64,000 nucleotides of DNA from Peptoniphilus lacrimalis DSM 7455 (GTDB taxonomy: Bacteria > Bacillota > Clostridia > Tissierellales > Peptoniphilaceae). The notes under the pieces were generated by a model that worked only from the letters and a program-made list of their open reading frames with translations, searched no databases and had not been told where the DNA came from. Positions within the stretch are counted from its first letter, which is position 1, and every line of letters starts with the position of its first letter. Shown here one piece after another: positions 1 to 8,482 of this stretch. The position numbers were made by a program, and so were the translations under genes. Location of the stretch: contig NZ_KB900371.1 of NCBI RefSeq assembly GCF_000378725.1, positions 98,257 to 162,256 on the forward strand, given 5' to 3'.

Positions 1-1095
1 GTAAGCTTTACCAATATCTTCAATTAAATCTGATGAAACTATGGATCTAACCATTGCCCCATTTTGTGGAAGAATATTTTTTGATTTTAAGCCTTTTAAT
101 ATATAATCAACTAATAGATATGAAAGTTCGTTACCTGAAAATCCATAATAATCAGCTTTTTCCCTTCTGCCCAAAACTCTTAGCCTGTCGCTATCAGGAT
201 CTGTTGCAATAATAATATCTGCATCAACTTTATTTGCATATTTTTTCCCTATATCAAAAACTTCAATAAATTCCGGATTTGGAAAAGAAACAGTTTTAAA
301 ATCTGGGTCTGGATTTTCTTGCTCCTTGACCACAGTAACATTTTTAAATCCTCTCTCTTTTAAAATATGCCTTACAGGTATATTCCCACAACCATTTAAT
401 GGTGTATAAATGATTTTTATATCTTTATCAATATCTTCTCCCTCATAAATTTTTAGATCAAGGACTTTTTTGTAATAGCTCTCATCAAATTCTTTATCAA
501 CTTGACAGATAAGACCTTTTTTTAAAGCTTCATTATAGTCAAGCCTTTCGATATCAGTGTAATCAATTTTTTCTATTTCTTGTAAAATTTCATCTGCCTC
601 ATCTGTTAAGATTTGAGAACCCTTTGGCCCATAAACTTTGTATCCATTATAAACTTTTGGATTATGAGAAGCAGTTACCATAACTCCTGCAGCAGTTTTT
701 AAGTATCTTACTGCATAGGCAAGCATAGGTGTTGGTCTTATACTATCAAATACATATGTCTTAATACCAAGATTTGCAAAAATTTCAGCAGAGATTCTTT
801 CAAATTCTTCAGATTTGTGACGCACATCTCTTGCTATTACAATCCCTTTTTCCTTTAAATTTTTCTTAAGTATAACTTGACCTATTGCAAAAGCTGTTTT
901 TGAAACAGTATAAATATTCATTCTGTTGGTTCCTGCACCAATAATTCCTCTCAAACCAGCCGTTCCAAATTCAAGACTTTTATAAAATCTATCTTTGATT
1001 TCTTCTTCATCTTTTATAGCTCTTAGTTCTTCTTTAGTTTTATCATCAGTAAAAGAAGAGTTTAGCCATCTATTATACTCATCTAAATAATTCAT
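1..1095 (-). CDS. pgcA: Phosphoglucomutase / phospho-sugar mutase, 3' end outside window
   Basis: The reading frame runs open through the left edge, so only the N-terminal ~365 residues are present. It begins MNYLDEYNRWLNSSF. The phosphoserine loop TASHNPK lies near residue 143 and the metal-binding loop DPDSDRL further on, the hallmarks of the alpha-D-phosphohexomutase family. The N-terminal style (FGTAGLRG, followed by the long sugar-mutase domain) matches the Firmicutes alpha-phosphoglucomutase that interconverts glucose-1-phosphate and glucose-6-phosphate for glycogen and cell-envelope sugars. Its ATG overlaps the TGA of the upstream deacylase gene (ATGA), so the two are probably translationally coupled. 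A phosphomannomutase specificity cannot be excluded. Confidence 0.93.
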   Translation of the reverse strand, partial: MNYLDEYNRWLNSSFTDDKTKEELRAIKDEEEIKDRFYKSLEFGTAGLRGIIGAGTNRMNIYTVSKTAFAIGQVILKKNLKEKGIVIARDVRHKSEEFERISAEIFANLGIKTYVFDSIRPTPMLAYAVRYLKTAAGVMVTASHNPKVYNGYKVYGPKGSQILTDEADEILQEIEKIDYTDIERLDYNEALKKGLICQVDKEFDESYYKKVLDLKIYEGEDIDKDIKIIYTPLNGCGNIPVRHILKERGFKNVTVVKEQENPDPDFKTVSFPNPEFIEVFDIGKKYANKVDADIIIATDPDSDRLRVLGRREKADYYGFSGNELSYLLVDYILKGLKSKNILPQNGAMVRSIVSSDLIEDIGKAY

Positions 1096-1568
1096 AAGTC
1101 CTCCTTGCAAATATCAAAAAATTTAGCTCCTATTAAATTTGCAACATCTTTTGGATTAATCTTAACTTGCAATCCAACTTTTCCACCGCTCACAAAAAAG
1201 TAATCCAAATCTTTTGCTGATGAATCTATAAATGTTGGAAATTCTTTTTTCATTCCTATGGGTGAACAGCCCCCATGAATATATCCTGTAAGAGGTAAAA
1301 GCTCTTTTTGATGAATCATTTCAATCTTTTTTTCTCCACTTGCCTTAGCTGCTTTTTTTAAATCTAATTCGCTTATAGAAGGAACAACAAAAACATAATA
1401 ATTTTTATCTTTAGACACAGTAACTAAGGTTTTAAAGACACATCTGGCATCTTCCCCCGTTTTTTTAGCAACATCAAGCCCACTAATGCCACCATCAGTA
1501 TTATATTCAATTAAATCATAAGTTAATTTATTAGAATCTAATATTCTAGCTACATTTGTTTTTTTCAT
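1092..1568 (-). CDS. ybaK: Cys-tRNA(Pro)/Cys-tRNA(Cys) deacylase, YbaK/EbsC family
   Basis: This 158-residue protein is the full length of a YbaK/EbsC single-domain trans-editing enzyme. Such proteins hydrolyse Cys-tRNA(Pro) formed by mistake by prolyl-tRNA synthetase. The central run of the YbaK fold is visible: KTLVTVSKDKNYYVFVVP near residue 46, and the glycine-rich GGCSPIGMKK near residue 99 that lines the active site. It starts at the only good ATG. It lies directly ahead of the phosphoglucomutase gene with a 3-nt overlap, so both probably share a transcript. No functional link between the two is known to me. Confidence 0.9.
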   Translation of the reverse strand: MKKTNVARILDSNKLTYDLIEYNTDGGISGLDVAKKTGEDARCVFKTLVTVSKDKNYYVFVVPSISELDLKKAAKASGEKKIEMIHQKELLPLTGYIHGGCSPIGMKKEFPTFIDSSAKDLDYFFVSGGKVGLQVKINPKDVANLIGAKFFDICKEDL

Positions 1569-1644
1569 AACTACCTCGCAATATTTATATTAAGTCTAAC
1601 TTATTGCAGTATTTTTTCTGTAATATGTTAGTTTCTAAATTTTA

Positions 1645-1685
1645 TACAATAAAAATAGTATAGATTTTTCTTAATAAATCTATAC
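1645..1685 (-). terminator. Rho-independent terminator of the zinc importer operon
   Basis: On the minus strand, just after the znuB stop, the arms GTATAGATTT and AAATCTATAC (about 1658-1685) form a hairpin followed by a T-rich tail (CTATTTTTATTG). This separates the importer operon from the deacylase gene. Confidence 0.75.
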
Positions 1686-1714
1686 CTATATTTTAACATA
1701 TTTAACTTGTTTAA

Positions 1715-2509
1715 TTAATGTTTCCTTTTGAGCAAAATAACAATTATTAAAATTATTACACCTAAGATAACAATAGAACCACCAGGTTTTAAACCACAGT
1801 AAAAGGAAATAAAAAGACCTCCTATTGTAAAAATAACGCCAAAAACTGCTGATAATACAGTTGTTTTAAAATATCCATAATTAAACTGTAATGCCGATGC
1901 GACTGGCAAAACCATTAAAGATGAAATTATTAATACACCAACAGTCCTTGAAGAAATAGAAATTGTTAGAGCAATTAAGAACATAAAAATTCTATTTATT
2001 CTCTCAACCTTAACTCCACTTAGCCTTGCAGAGGTTTCATCAAAAGAAATATACATTAAATCTTTATACAGATAAGAAAAAATCAAAAATACAACTAATG
2101 AAGAACCAATAATCATATAAAACTCAAAACTTGAAATTGTAATTATTGAACCGAAAAGAAAAGATTCAAAATTAGCTGCTGTATTTATAAAGCCTGAAAT
2201 TAAAGATGCAAGGCCAACTCCAAGGGACATGACAATTGCAGTAGAAATTTCTCCATATCCTGGGAAATTTTTTCTAATAAATTCCATGAAAAAAGTTGCT
2301 ATTATGCAAGTTATCATAGCTCCAATAATAGGCTGAGTTCCTGCTAATATACCAATCATTACCCCAGCTAAAGAAACATGGGATAAGGCATCTCCTATAA
2401 CTGAAATTTTTTTATTTACTAATACAATTCCCATCAACGGTATAACTATGGAGATTATAAAACCAACAATTAGTGCCTTAATCATATATGAATAATGAAA
2501 AATTTCCAC
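1715..2509 (-). CDS. znuB: Zinc/manganese ABC importer, permease
   Basis: This is a 264-residue integral membrane protein of the ABC-3 (ZnuB/AdcB/MntB) permease family, with about eight hydrophobic helices. The typical start region IIGFIISIVIPLMGIVLVNKKISVIGDALSH-type signature appears at residues ~16-43, in particular GDALSHVSLAGV. The segment DETSARLSGVKV near residue 155 is the cytoplasmic coupling loop. The start is GTG, with a GAGGTGA Shine-Dalgarno sequence sitting in the last codons of the ATPase gene. The zinc assignment rests on the His-rich binding protein and the Fur-type operator in the same operon. Manganese is possible. Confidence 0.9.
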   Translation of the reverse strand: MEIFHYSYMIKALIVGFIISIVIPLMGIVLVNKKISVIGDALSHVSLAGVMIGILAGTQPIIGAMITCIIATFFMEFIRKNFPGYGEISTAIVMSLGVGLASLISGFINTAANFESFLFGSIITISSFEFYMIIGSSLVVFLIFSYLYKDLMYISFDETSARLSGVKVERINRIFMFLIALTISISSRTVGVLIISSLMVLPVASALQFNYGYFKTTVLSAVFGVIFTIGGLFISFYCGLKPGGSIVILGVIILIIVILLKRKH

Positions 2510-3168
2510 TATTTCACCTCTTCAATCTTCTTATCTTTAATCAAATAAATTCTATTTGCCAAATGTTTAACTTCTGAAAGTTCATGAGTTACCATTAAAA
2601 TACTTATATTATGAAAATTATTAAAATGCTCTAAAAGATCAAAAAGTGCTAATTTAGATTTATAGTCAATGCCAGCAGTAGGTTCATCTAATATTAAAAA
2701 AGATGGAGAATTTACTATAGCTTTAGCAATTAGAACTCTCTGCCTTTGCCCACCTGAAAGTTCTTTATATAAATTGTTTTCATAATCGCTCATTCCGACA
2801 ATTTCTAGGGCATTTCTTACAGATTTTTTGTCTTTTTCACTTAATTTCTTAAAGCCTTTAACTTTATGATATAAAGATAAGGATACGAGCTCAAAAACTG
2901 TAATTGGAAAATTCAAATTATTACCAACAATAAGTTGAGGAACATATCCTATCTGATAAGAGTTATTTAAAAGGGGAAAAATAATTTCTCCCCTATAAGC
3001 CTTTATTTCATTTAAAATAACCTTTAAAAGGGTGGACTTGCCTGCCCCATTGTCACCAATTAAAAGCGCAAAATCCCCCTTTTTAATTTCTAAATTAATA
3101 TTTTCTAAAATATTTTCACTTTGATATTTAAAATATAGATTTTTGATTTGCAAAATCTTATCTGTCAA
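2509..3168 (-). CDS. znuC: Zinc/manganese ABC importer, ATPase
   Basis: This 219-residue ATP-binding subunit has all nucleotide-binding motifs: Walker A GDNGAGKSTLLK near residue 38, the ABC signature LSGGQRQRV near 137, Walker B FLILDEP near 157, and the switch histidine in VTHE near 194. It starts with TTG, preceded by AGAGG at seven bases. That TTG overlaps the TGA of the binding-protein gene, so translation of the two is coupled. It should energise the ZnuB permease from the cytoplasmic face. Confidence 0.93.
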   Translation of the reverse strand: MTDKILQIKNLYFKYQSENILENINLEIKKGDFALLIGDNGAGKSTLLKVILNEIKAYRGEIIFPLLNNSYQIGYVPQLIVGNNLNFPITVFELVSLSLYHKVKGFKKLSEKDKKSVRNALEIVGMSDYENNLYKELSGGQRQRVLIAKAIVNSPSFLILDEPTAGIDYKSKLALFDLLEHFNNFHNISILMVTHELSEVKHLANRIYLIKDKKIEEVK

Positions 3169-4214
3169 CTTAAAACCTCTTCTAAGATTTTTAAATTATT
3201 TTCCATAATTGAAAAATAATCTTCGCCCTTATCCATTTGTTCTTGAGTCAAAGTTTCCACAGGAGAAAGAACTTTTATTTGTGCACCTGTTTCGGCTTTA
3301 ATTGTATCGGCGATTTTTGTTGAAGTCATTTCTTCAACACAAATATATTTTATATTATTTTTCTTGATATAGTCAATTATTTGTGCCATAGTTTGTGCAT
3401 CTGGTTCATCTTCGTTAGAAATATTTTTTATAGGAACTTGACTTAAGCCATAATCCCCACATAAATAACCAAAAGCTTGGTGAGAAACTACCATAACTCT
3501 ATTAGGTAAAACTGATATTTTTTGGCTGTATTCTTTATCTAGATCATCACACATTTTTGCATATTTATCAAAGTTTTTTTGATAATAAGACGCATTATCT
3601 GGGTCAATTTCAGATAATTTATTCTTAATATTTTCCATTTCAATTTTTGCATTCTTAATTGAAAGCCAAGTATGAGGATCATAAATACCGTGATGATGTT
3701 CTTCTTCATGAGATGAATGATTTTCCTTAGCTTCATGATTGTGATTATTTTCATTTTCATGATTGTGGTTATTTTCATTTTCATGATTGTGGTTATGGTC
3801 TGCATCATCACTATTTTGACAACAGTCATGGTCATGGTCGTGGTCATGAGTAGCTTTAATTAAATCAACACCTTCGCTTGCTTGGCAAGTTTTTAAATCA
3901 GGATTAGATTCTATAATTTTATCAGTAAAAGATTCAAGGCCTGCCCCATTGTAAATAAAAAGATCTGCCTTAGATAAATTTTTAATATCATCGCTTGATG
4001 GTTCATAATGGTGAGGTTCTTCTCCAGGTTTAGTCAACATAGATAAATTAATTTTATCTCCACCTATTTTTTTTGTAAAATCATATATGGGATAAACAGA
4101 CGCATAAACATTTAATTTACCATTACTTTCTTCATTTTTTGCTTCATTATTTGCGGCTGGTTTAGAACATGCTGTAAATAAAAGAGCAAGTAATATTACA
4201 AATATTTTTTTCAT
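3165..4214 (-). CDS. znuA: Zinc-binding lipoprotein of ABC importer, with long His-rich loop
   Basis: This is a cluster A-I metal-binding protein (ZnuA/AdcA type) of 349 residues. I place the start at the ATG at 4214 (MKKIFVILL...), which has GGAGGAAAA in front. An in-frame start 13 codons upstream would lie across the operator. The signal peptide ends in the lipobox LTAC (Cys16), so the mature protein is tethered outside the membrane. Metal ligands are expected at the HHYEP segment (~68), DPHTW (~180) and SHQAFGYL. Residues ~123-176 form a very long His/Asp/Glu/Asn loop that includes an eight-residue tandem repeat. His-rich loops in this family are associated with zinc capture. First gene of znuA-znuC-znuB. 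Confidence 0.93.
   Translation of the reverse strand: MKKIFVILLALLFTACSKPAANNEAKNEESNGKLNVYASVYPIYDFTKKIGGDKINLSMLTKPGEEPHHYEPSSDDIKNLSKADLFIYNGAGLESFTDKIIESNPDLKTCQASEGVDLIKATHDHDHDHDCCQNSDDADHNHNHENENNHNHENENNHNHEAKENHSSHEEEHHHGIYDPHTWLSIKNAKIEMENIKNKLSEIDPDNASYYQKNFDKYAKMCDDLDKEYSQKISVLPNRVMVVSHQAFGYLCGDYGLSQVPIKNISNEDEPDAQTMAQIIDYIKKNNIKYICVEEMTSTKIADTIKAETGAQIKVLSPVETLTQEQMDKGEDYFSIMENNLKILEEVLS
3734..3797 (-). repeat. 24-bp tandem repeat coding the His-rich loop of ZnuA
   Basis: A 24-nt unit starting catgattgtg occurs at 3734, 3758 and 3782, the last copy being partial. It encodes NHNHENEN-type octapeptides. The copies are almost identical at DNA level, which implies recent duplication by slippage and possible length variation between strains. 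Confidence 0.85.
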
Positions 4215-4227
4215 TTTTCCTCCTTTA

Positions 4228-4250
4228 TTGCGAATAGTTCGTATTCGCAA
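4228..4250. promoter_or_regulatory. Fur/Zur-type operator palindrome
   Basis: TTGCGAATA and its exact reverse complement TATTCGCAA are separated by five bases. The palindrome lies immediately downstream of the -10 of the znuA promoter and upstream of its Shine-Dalgarno sequence, where a bound repressor would block transcription. The divergent Fur-family gene 100 bp away is the obvious candidate repressor. Confidence 0.8.
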
Positions 4251-4255
4251 CATTT

Positions 4256-4283
4256 ATTATAACAAATCTTTTTCAAAATACAA
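4256..4283 (-). promoter_or_regulatory. Promoter of znuACB
   Basis: On the minus strand there is a consensus -10 TATAAT (4256-4261) and a -35-like TTGTAT about 16-17 bases upstream. The predicted transcript start falls at the edge of the operator palindrome. Confidence 0.6.
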
Positions 4284-4288
4284 GGGTT

Positions 4289-4316
4289 TTGAAAAATAAT
4301 TTTTTTATATTATAAT
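4289..4316 (+). promoter_or_regulatory. Promoter of the Fur/Zur-family gene
   Basis: TTGAAA (4289-4294) and TATAAT (4311-4316) are spaced by 16 bases, upstream of the regulator ATG at 4344, which has AAGGTGAG as ribosome-binding site. The promoter diverges from that of znuA. No second palindrome overlaps it. Confidence 0.65.
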
Positions 4317-4343
4317 ATAATAAATAAATGATAAGGTGAGCAT

Positions 4344-4769
4344 ATGAATGAATATAAAAAGTTATTAAAAAACCATGGATTAATTGTAACAAAAGGGCGA
4401 ACTCACGCATTAGAAATACTGAAAAATTCAGGAGTTCCCTTAAACGTTGAAGAAGTATTTCAAAAAGTTGATAGAAAACTTGTCCCCAACTTTACATCCC
4501 TATATAGAATTTTGAATCAGTTATTTGAAGCGGGACTTTTGAATAAGACAATTCACCAAGATGGAATTAATTATTATGAGTTCAAAAGTCCACACCACAA
4601 ACATTTTATTGTTTGTAAAATTTGTGGCACTATTTCAGAAATTAAGCACTGCCCAATGGAAACATTTGAAAAAGAAGTTTCAGAGGAAACAGGATTCACA
4701 GTAGAAGGACACACTGTAGAGCTTCAAGGCATCTGCCCCAAATGTCAAAAAGATACCAATAAAATTTAA
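4344..4769 (+). CDS. zur: Fur-family repressor, probably zinc-responsive (Zur)
   Basis: This 141-residue Fur-family metalloregulator has an N-terminal winged helix (VTKGRTHALEILKNSG, then TSLYRILNQLFEAGLL as recognition region near residues 50-65). The C-terminal dimerisation domain carries the HHKHF motif (~89-93) and two Cys pairs, CKIC and CPKC, that hold a structural zinc. The divergent position next to the zinc importer and its palindromic operator points to Zur rather than Fur or PerR. A second Fur-family protein is encoded at 57415-57882. Specificity is inferred from context. Confidence 0.85.
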   Translation: MNEYKKLLKNHGLIVTKGRTHALEILKNSGVPLNVEEVFQKVDRKLVPNFTSLYRILNQLFEAGLLNKTIHQDGINYYEFKSPHHKHFIVCKICGTISEIKHCPMETFEKEVSEETGFTVEGHTVELQGICPKCQKDTNKI

Positions 4770-4798
4770 TAGCTGATATATTTTTATTATTTACAAAA

Positions 4799-4832
4799 AA
4801 TGCCAAATTTTTATATTTGGTATTTTTTAATT
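4799..4832 (+). terminator. Terminator after the Fur/Zur-family gene
   Basis: Arms GCCAAAT and ATTTGGT surround an AT loop and are followed by TTTTTT. The rest of the 222-bp gap up to the next gene is featureless AT-rich sequence apart from the GAGGTG ribosome-binding site at its end. Confidence 0.7.
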
Positions 4833-4991
4833 AGCCTATATATTATATTTCAAATCCTCTTAAAAATTTTCTGCAATTTTAGTTTTTTAATTATATAATC
4901 TTTATAATAAAATTTTTTCACATCAAAATCTATTTTTGGCTTTATACATTTCAAAATTTTTTATTGGGTATATTTATGGTGAGGTGATTTT

Positions 4992-5369
4992 GTGAGACTA
5001 AATAAGGATGATGAAGTTGTTTACGAAAGAGTTTTTACTGAAAAAGATTTAAAAGACTATGCAACAATTGCAAACTTTTGGGGCAAGCATCACGAAATTC
5101 CTAATGACAAGGGCGAATATCTTTTGCAGGGACTTCTGACTGCAAGTCTTACTAATAAAATTGGTGGTGACTATGATATTTTAATGTACAAAATGGAGTT
5201 TGATTTCTTGAAAAAAGCCTACACAGGAAGAAAATTGAAGTGCGTGAATGTTGTTGATAGCCTTATCAATAAGGGTGGCAAAAATTTCATTGACATAATA
5301 TCAGATGTCTATGATGAAAATGGCGACCACCTCCTTCATGGTTTTTTAAGGGGCATTTTGCTTGACTAA
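4992..5369 (+). CDS. Small hotdog-fold-like protein, function unknown
   Basis: This 125-residue soluble protein starts with GTG behind a GAGGTG ribosome-binding site. Its layout resembles a MaoC-like or thioesterase-like single hotdog domain: an N-terminal strand and the segment YATIANFWGKHHEIPNDKG (~22-40), then LLQGLLTASLTNKIGGDYDI as the probable central helix, then alternating strands. Catalytic Asp/His of MaoC hydratases would be in the region around the HH pair, but I cannot assign them firmly. It stands alone between two terminators. A role in acyl-CoA metabolism is only a guess; a 3-hydroxyacyl-CoA hydratase for the pha genes 8 kb away is one possibility. Confidence 0.65.
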   Translation: MRLNKDDEVVYERVFTEKDLKDYATIANFWGKHHEIPNDKGEYLLQGLLTASLTNKIGGDYDILMYKMEFDFLKKAYTGRKLKCVNVVDSLINKGGKNFIDIISDVYDENGDHLLHGFLRGILLD

Positions 5370-5414
5370 TTTAATAAAAATTTTTAGACCAGACAAAAAA
5401 ATATATATATACAC

Positions 5415-5446
5415 AAAAAAGAAGAGCGTAAGCCCTTCTTTTTAAA
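5415..5446. terminator. Bidirectional terminator between the hotdog gene and ftsH
   Basis: AAGAAG and CTTCTT arms, a GC inner pair and a GTAA loop (5419-5440) are flanked by A6 on one side and T5 on the other. The hairpin can therefore end transcripts from both convergent genes. Confidence 0.75.
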
Positions 5447-5484
5447 ATATTTTAAATTAGAATTTATAAATTTACTTTTAATGT

Positions 5485-7443
5485 TTAATTTATATCAGCA
5501 TCTTCCTTTTTTTCTTCAGCTGAATTTTCATCACTTGAATGAATTTCTTCACTTTCTTTTTTGTCTTCAAATTCATCAGGTGAATAATCTTTTAGGATTG
5601 ACATAAATTCTTCACCTGTTATAGTTTCTTTTCTCAACAAAAATTCTGCTATCGCTGATAAAGCCTTTATATTATCTTGAAGAATTTTTCTAGCCTTAGC
5701 ATGGGCTTCTTCAATTAATTTATTTACAGCCTTATCTATTTCGTATTGAGTTTGTTGTGAACAGCTTAAGGATGCATCTGCTCCTAAATATGGATTATTT
5801 ATTTCTTCCAAAGCTACAAAACCAAAGTCATCATCCATTCCATATCTTGTTATCATAGCTTTTGCAATTTTTGTTGCTTGTTCTATATCATTTGAGGCTC
5901 CTGAAGTTTGTGTTTTGAAAATTATTTCTTCAGCGCTACGTCCACCTGTTAAAGTTACAATTTTATTAAAAGCTTCTTCTTTTGAAAGTAGAACTTTTTC
6001 TTCTTCATCTACCTGCATTGTGTAACCTAAGGCTCCTGATGTTCTAGGAATTATTGTTATTTTATGAACAGGAGCACTTTTCTTTTGCTTTGCAGCAACA
6101 AGTGCGTGTCCAACTTCATGATAAGCTATAATTCTTTTTTCGCTGGCAGAAATCATGGTATTTTTTCTTTCATAACCAGCTAGAACAACTTCCACTGATT
6201 CTTCCAAATCTCTTTGGCTCATCTTATCTCTGCCTTCTCTTACGGCTCTAAGGGCAGCTTCATTTACCATATTTGCAAGATCAGCTCCACTTGCTCCTGC
6301 TGTGGAACGTCCAACTTGACCATAATCTATATCTTCGTCTTTTTTAATTTTTTCTGCGTGCACTTTTAATATGGCAATTCTTCCTGCTAAGTCTGGAAGT
6401 TCTACAGGTATTCTTCTGTCAAATCTTCCTGGTCTTAAAAGAGCAGGATCAAGAGAATCAGGCCTATTTGTAGCCGCAAGTATTACTACACCTTTTTTGG
6501 CATCAAAGCCATCCATTTCAGATAAAAGTTGATTTAAAGTTTGTTCTCTTTCATCATTCCCAGAAAAACCAGCTCCATCTCTCTTCTTACCTATTGTATC
6601 AATTTCATCTATAAAAATTATACAGGGTGCTTTTTCTTCAGCTTGTTTAAATAAATCTCTAACTTTTGCTGCTCCTAAACCAACAAACATCTCCACAAAT
6701 TCAGAACCTGAAATTGAAAAAAATGGAACTTCTGCTTCAGATGCAACTGCTTTTGCAAGAAGTGTCTTTCCTGTTCCTGGAGGCCCTACAAGTAATGCTC
6801 CTTTGGGAAGTTTTGCACCAATTTCTGTATATTTTTTTGGCTTGTGAAGAAAATCAACTATTTCCCTTAAGGCTTCCTTAGCTTCTTCTTGACCAGCAAC
6901 ATTAGAAAATTTTATTCCTTGCGTTGACTCTACATAAATTTTTGCCCCACTTTTGCCAAAATTCATCGGTCCAATTCCGCCTACATCTCCCATTTTTTTG
7001 AAAATAAATTTTGAAAAAATAAACCAAAGTAATCCAATAAAAAATAGGGTTGATAATAATGACAATAAAAGTTGCATTATGGGATTTATTTCTTTAGGAT
7101 AAATTTGCGAACTTTTTACGTTGTGTGCTATTAATCTATCAACAAGTGATGGGTCAAAAAATACGCTAGTTTCATATTTTTCAGTCTTTCCATCTTTTTT
7201 TACTACTTCAAAAGCAATAGTTTTATCTCTAACTTCTACCGTCTTTACTTTTCCCTCATTGACCATATTTACAAAACTAACATAGTCTGATTGTTTTATA
7301 TCCATCCCTCTATTGATTTTGGGAATGGTAAAGTATGAAATAGTAAAAACTAAGAAGATTGCCAATATATAATATAATGCATTGGGGTCTTTATTCTTTT
7401 TCTTGTTATTGAATTTATTATTATCTTTAGAAGACAAATTCAT
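5485..7443 (-). CDS. ftsH: ATP-dependent zinc metalloprotease FtsH
   Basis: This membrane-anchored AAA+ protease degrades misfolded membrane proteins and unstable regulators. I start it at the ATG at 7443 ([15 protein letters not shown] just upstream). The longer frame adds 22 residues without a ribosome-binding site and would lie across a TATAAT box. That gives 652 residues: TM1 ~23-40, an extracytoplasmic domain, TM2 ~123-148, Walker A GPPGTGKT ~220-227, Walker B FIDEID ~277-282, the second region of homology with GRFDRR, and the zinc site HEVGH ~442-446. The C-terminal ~25 residues are acidic and probably disordered. It has its own promoter (TATAAT at about 7472). Confidence 0.97.
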   Translation of the reverse strand: MNLSSKDNNKFNNKKKNKDPNALYYILAIFLVFTISYFTIPKINRGMDIKQSDYVSFVNMVNEGKVKTVEVRDKTIAFEVVKKDGKTEKYETSVFFDPSLVDRLIAHNVKSSQIYPKEINPIMQLLLSLLSTLFFIGLLWFIFSKFIFKKMGDVGGIGPMNFGKSGAKIYVESTQGIKFSNVAGQEEAKEALREIVDFLHKPKKYTEIGAKLPKGALLVGPPGTGKTLLAKAVASEAEVPFFSISGSEFVEMFVGLGAAKVRDLFKQAEEKAPCIIFIDEIDTIGKKRDGAGFSGNDEREQTLNQLLSEMDGFDAKKGVVILAATNRPDSLDPALLRPGRFDRRIPVELPDLAGRIAILKVHAEKIKKDEDIDYGQVGRSTAGASGADLANMVNEAALRAVREGRDKMSQRDLEESVEVVLAGYERKNTMISASEKRIIAYHEVGHALVAAKQKKSAPVHKITIIPRTSGALGYTMQVDEEEKVLLSKEEAFNKIVTLTGGRSAEEIIFKTQTSGASNDIEQATKIAKAMITRYGMDDDFGFVALEEINNPYLGADASLSCSQQTQYEIDKAVNKLIEEAHAKARKILQDNIKALSAIAEFLLRKETITGEEFMSILKDYSPDEFEDKKESEEIHSSDENSAEEKKEDADIN

Positions 7444-7499
7444 GCTCCTCTCTTTCTTACAATTAAATTTATTATACCCAAATTTACTAAAATATAAAA

Positions 7500-7523
7500 T
7501 ATATGCCAAATGTTTGGCATATA
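7500..7523 (-). terminator. Terminator of dnaX-ybaB-recR
   Basis: A perfect 24-bp palindrome (arms TATATGCCAAA and TTTGGCATATA) begins right after the recR stop. On the minus strand it is followed by TTTTATATTTTAG. Some read-through into ftsH is possible. Confidence 0.75.
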
Positions 7524-8129
7524 TTAAATAAGTTCTCTTCTGTTTTTTAAAGCTGCTGAAATAGTTATTTCATCATAGTATTCTAAATCTCCACCTACGG
7601 GAAGCCCATAGCCTATTCTTGTAACCTTTAAATCAAAAGCTTTTAAAGCTTCGACTAAATATGATGCAGTTATATCTCCATCTACAGTTGGAGAAGATGC
7701 AATAATTATTTCTTTGATTTCTTTATTGTTTTCAACTCTTTTTATTAATTCTACAAAATTTATGTCCGACTCAGTTCTTCCCTTTAATGGAGAAATAAAT
7801 CCATTAAGAACATGATAGAGACCCTTATAAGTATGTGTTCTTTCCATAGCATCAACATCTTTTGGATATTGTACAACACAAATAGTAGACTTATCTCTAT
7901 TATTATCTTGACAAATATTACAAGGATCGGTGTCGGAAATATTACAGCAAAGTGAACATTTTTTTACTTTTGATTTAATTGTCCCAATGCTATTTGCTAA
8001 TTCTTCAACTTCCACCTTATCCATATCAATTATATGATATGCAAGTCTTTGAGCAGTTTTAGGACCAATTCCAGGTAATCTTGTTAAATTTCTAATTAGT
8101 TGTTCAATAGGACCTACTATATTATCCAT
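7524..8129 (-). CDS. recR: Recombination mediator protein RecR
   Basis: RecR of standard length (201 residues) acts with RecO/RecF to load RecA at gaps. In order it shows the N-terminal helix-hairpin-helix LPGIGPKTAQRLAYH (~18-32), a four-cysteine zinc finger CSLCCNISDTDPCNIC (~58-73), and a Toprim domain with the acidic residues in VVQYPKDVDAMERT and the GYGLPVGGDLEYYDEITI Walker-B-like end. Together with the two genes upstream it forms the classic Firmicutes dnaX-ybaB-recR cluster. Confidence 0.97.
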   Translation of the reverse strand: MDNIVGPIEQLIRNLTRLPGIGPKTAQRLAYHIIDMDKVEVEELANSIGTIKSKVKKCSLCCNISDTDPCNICQDNNRDKSTICVVQYPKDVDAMERTHTYKGLYHVLNGFISPLKGRTESDINFVELIKRVENNKEIKEIIIASSPTVDGDITASYLVEALKAFDLKVTRIGYGLPVGGDLEYYDEITISAALKNRRELI

Positions 8130-8132
8130 CTA

Positions 8133-8474
8133 TTATAGTCCTGGAATATTTAAACCGCCAGTTAACTTACTCATTTTTGAATTCACTTTATTTTCAGCAT
8201 TTCTTAAAGCTTCATTAACAGCAGCAACAATTAAATCTTCAAGCATTTCTACATCTTCTGGGTCTACGGCTTCTTTATCAAGTTTTATAGATATAACTTC
8301 TTTATTGCCATTAACAGTAGCGGTAACTGCTCCTCCACCAGATGTAGCAGAAATTTCTTCATTTTTTAAATTTTCTTGCATATCTGCCATTTCTTTTTGT
8401 AATTTTTCAATTTGCTTCATCATATTATTCATGTTTCCACCACCACGTGGATAACCGCCAAAACCTCTTGCCAT
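8133..8474 (-). CDS. ybaB: YbaB/EbfC family nucleoid-associated protein
   Basis: This 113-residue DNA-binding protein is conserved between dnaX and recR. It has a Gly-rich basic start (MARGFGGYPRGGGNMNNMMKQ), then the coiled helix KLQKEMADMQENL, a beta region with VTATVNGNKEVISIKLD (~50-66), and the helix DLIVAAVNEALRNAENKV. Members form dimers that bind DNA with little sequence preference. The spacing to both neighbours is under 10 bp. Confidence 0.95.
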   Translation of the reverse strand: MARGFGGYPRGGGNMNNMMKQIEKLQKEMADMQENLKNEEISATSGGGAVTATVNGNKEVISIKLDKEAVDPEDVEMLEDLIVAAVNEALRNAENKVNSKMSKLTGGLNIPGL

Positions 8475-8482
8475 AATTCCTC

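Noticed and set aside
3734..3797. Short direct repeats that could suggest a CRISPR array
   Set aside because: Units are contiguous without spacers, lie in frame inside znuA and encode the His-rich loop.
3539..3847. Minus-strand Met/Thr/Ile-rich frame inside znuA
   Set aside because: It is the out-of-frame shadow of the repetitive His-rich coding region.
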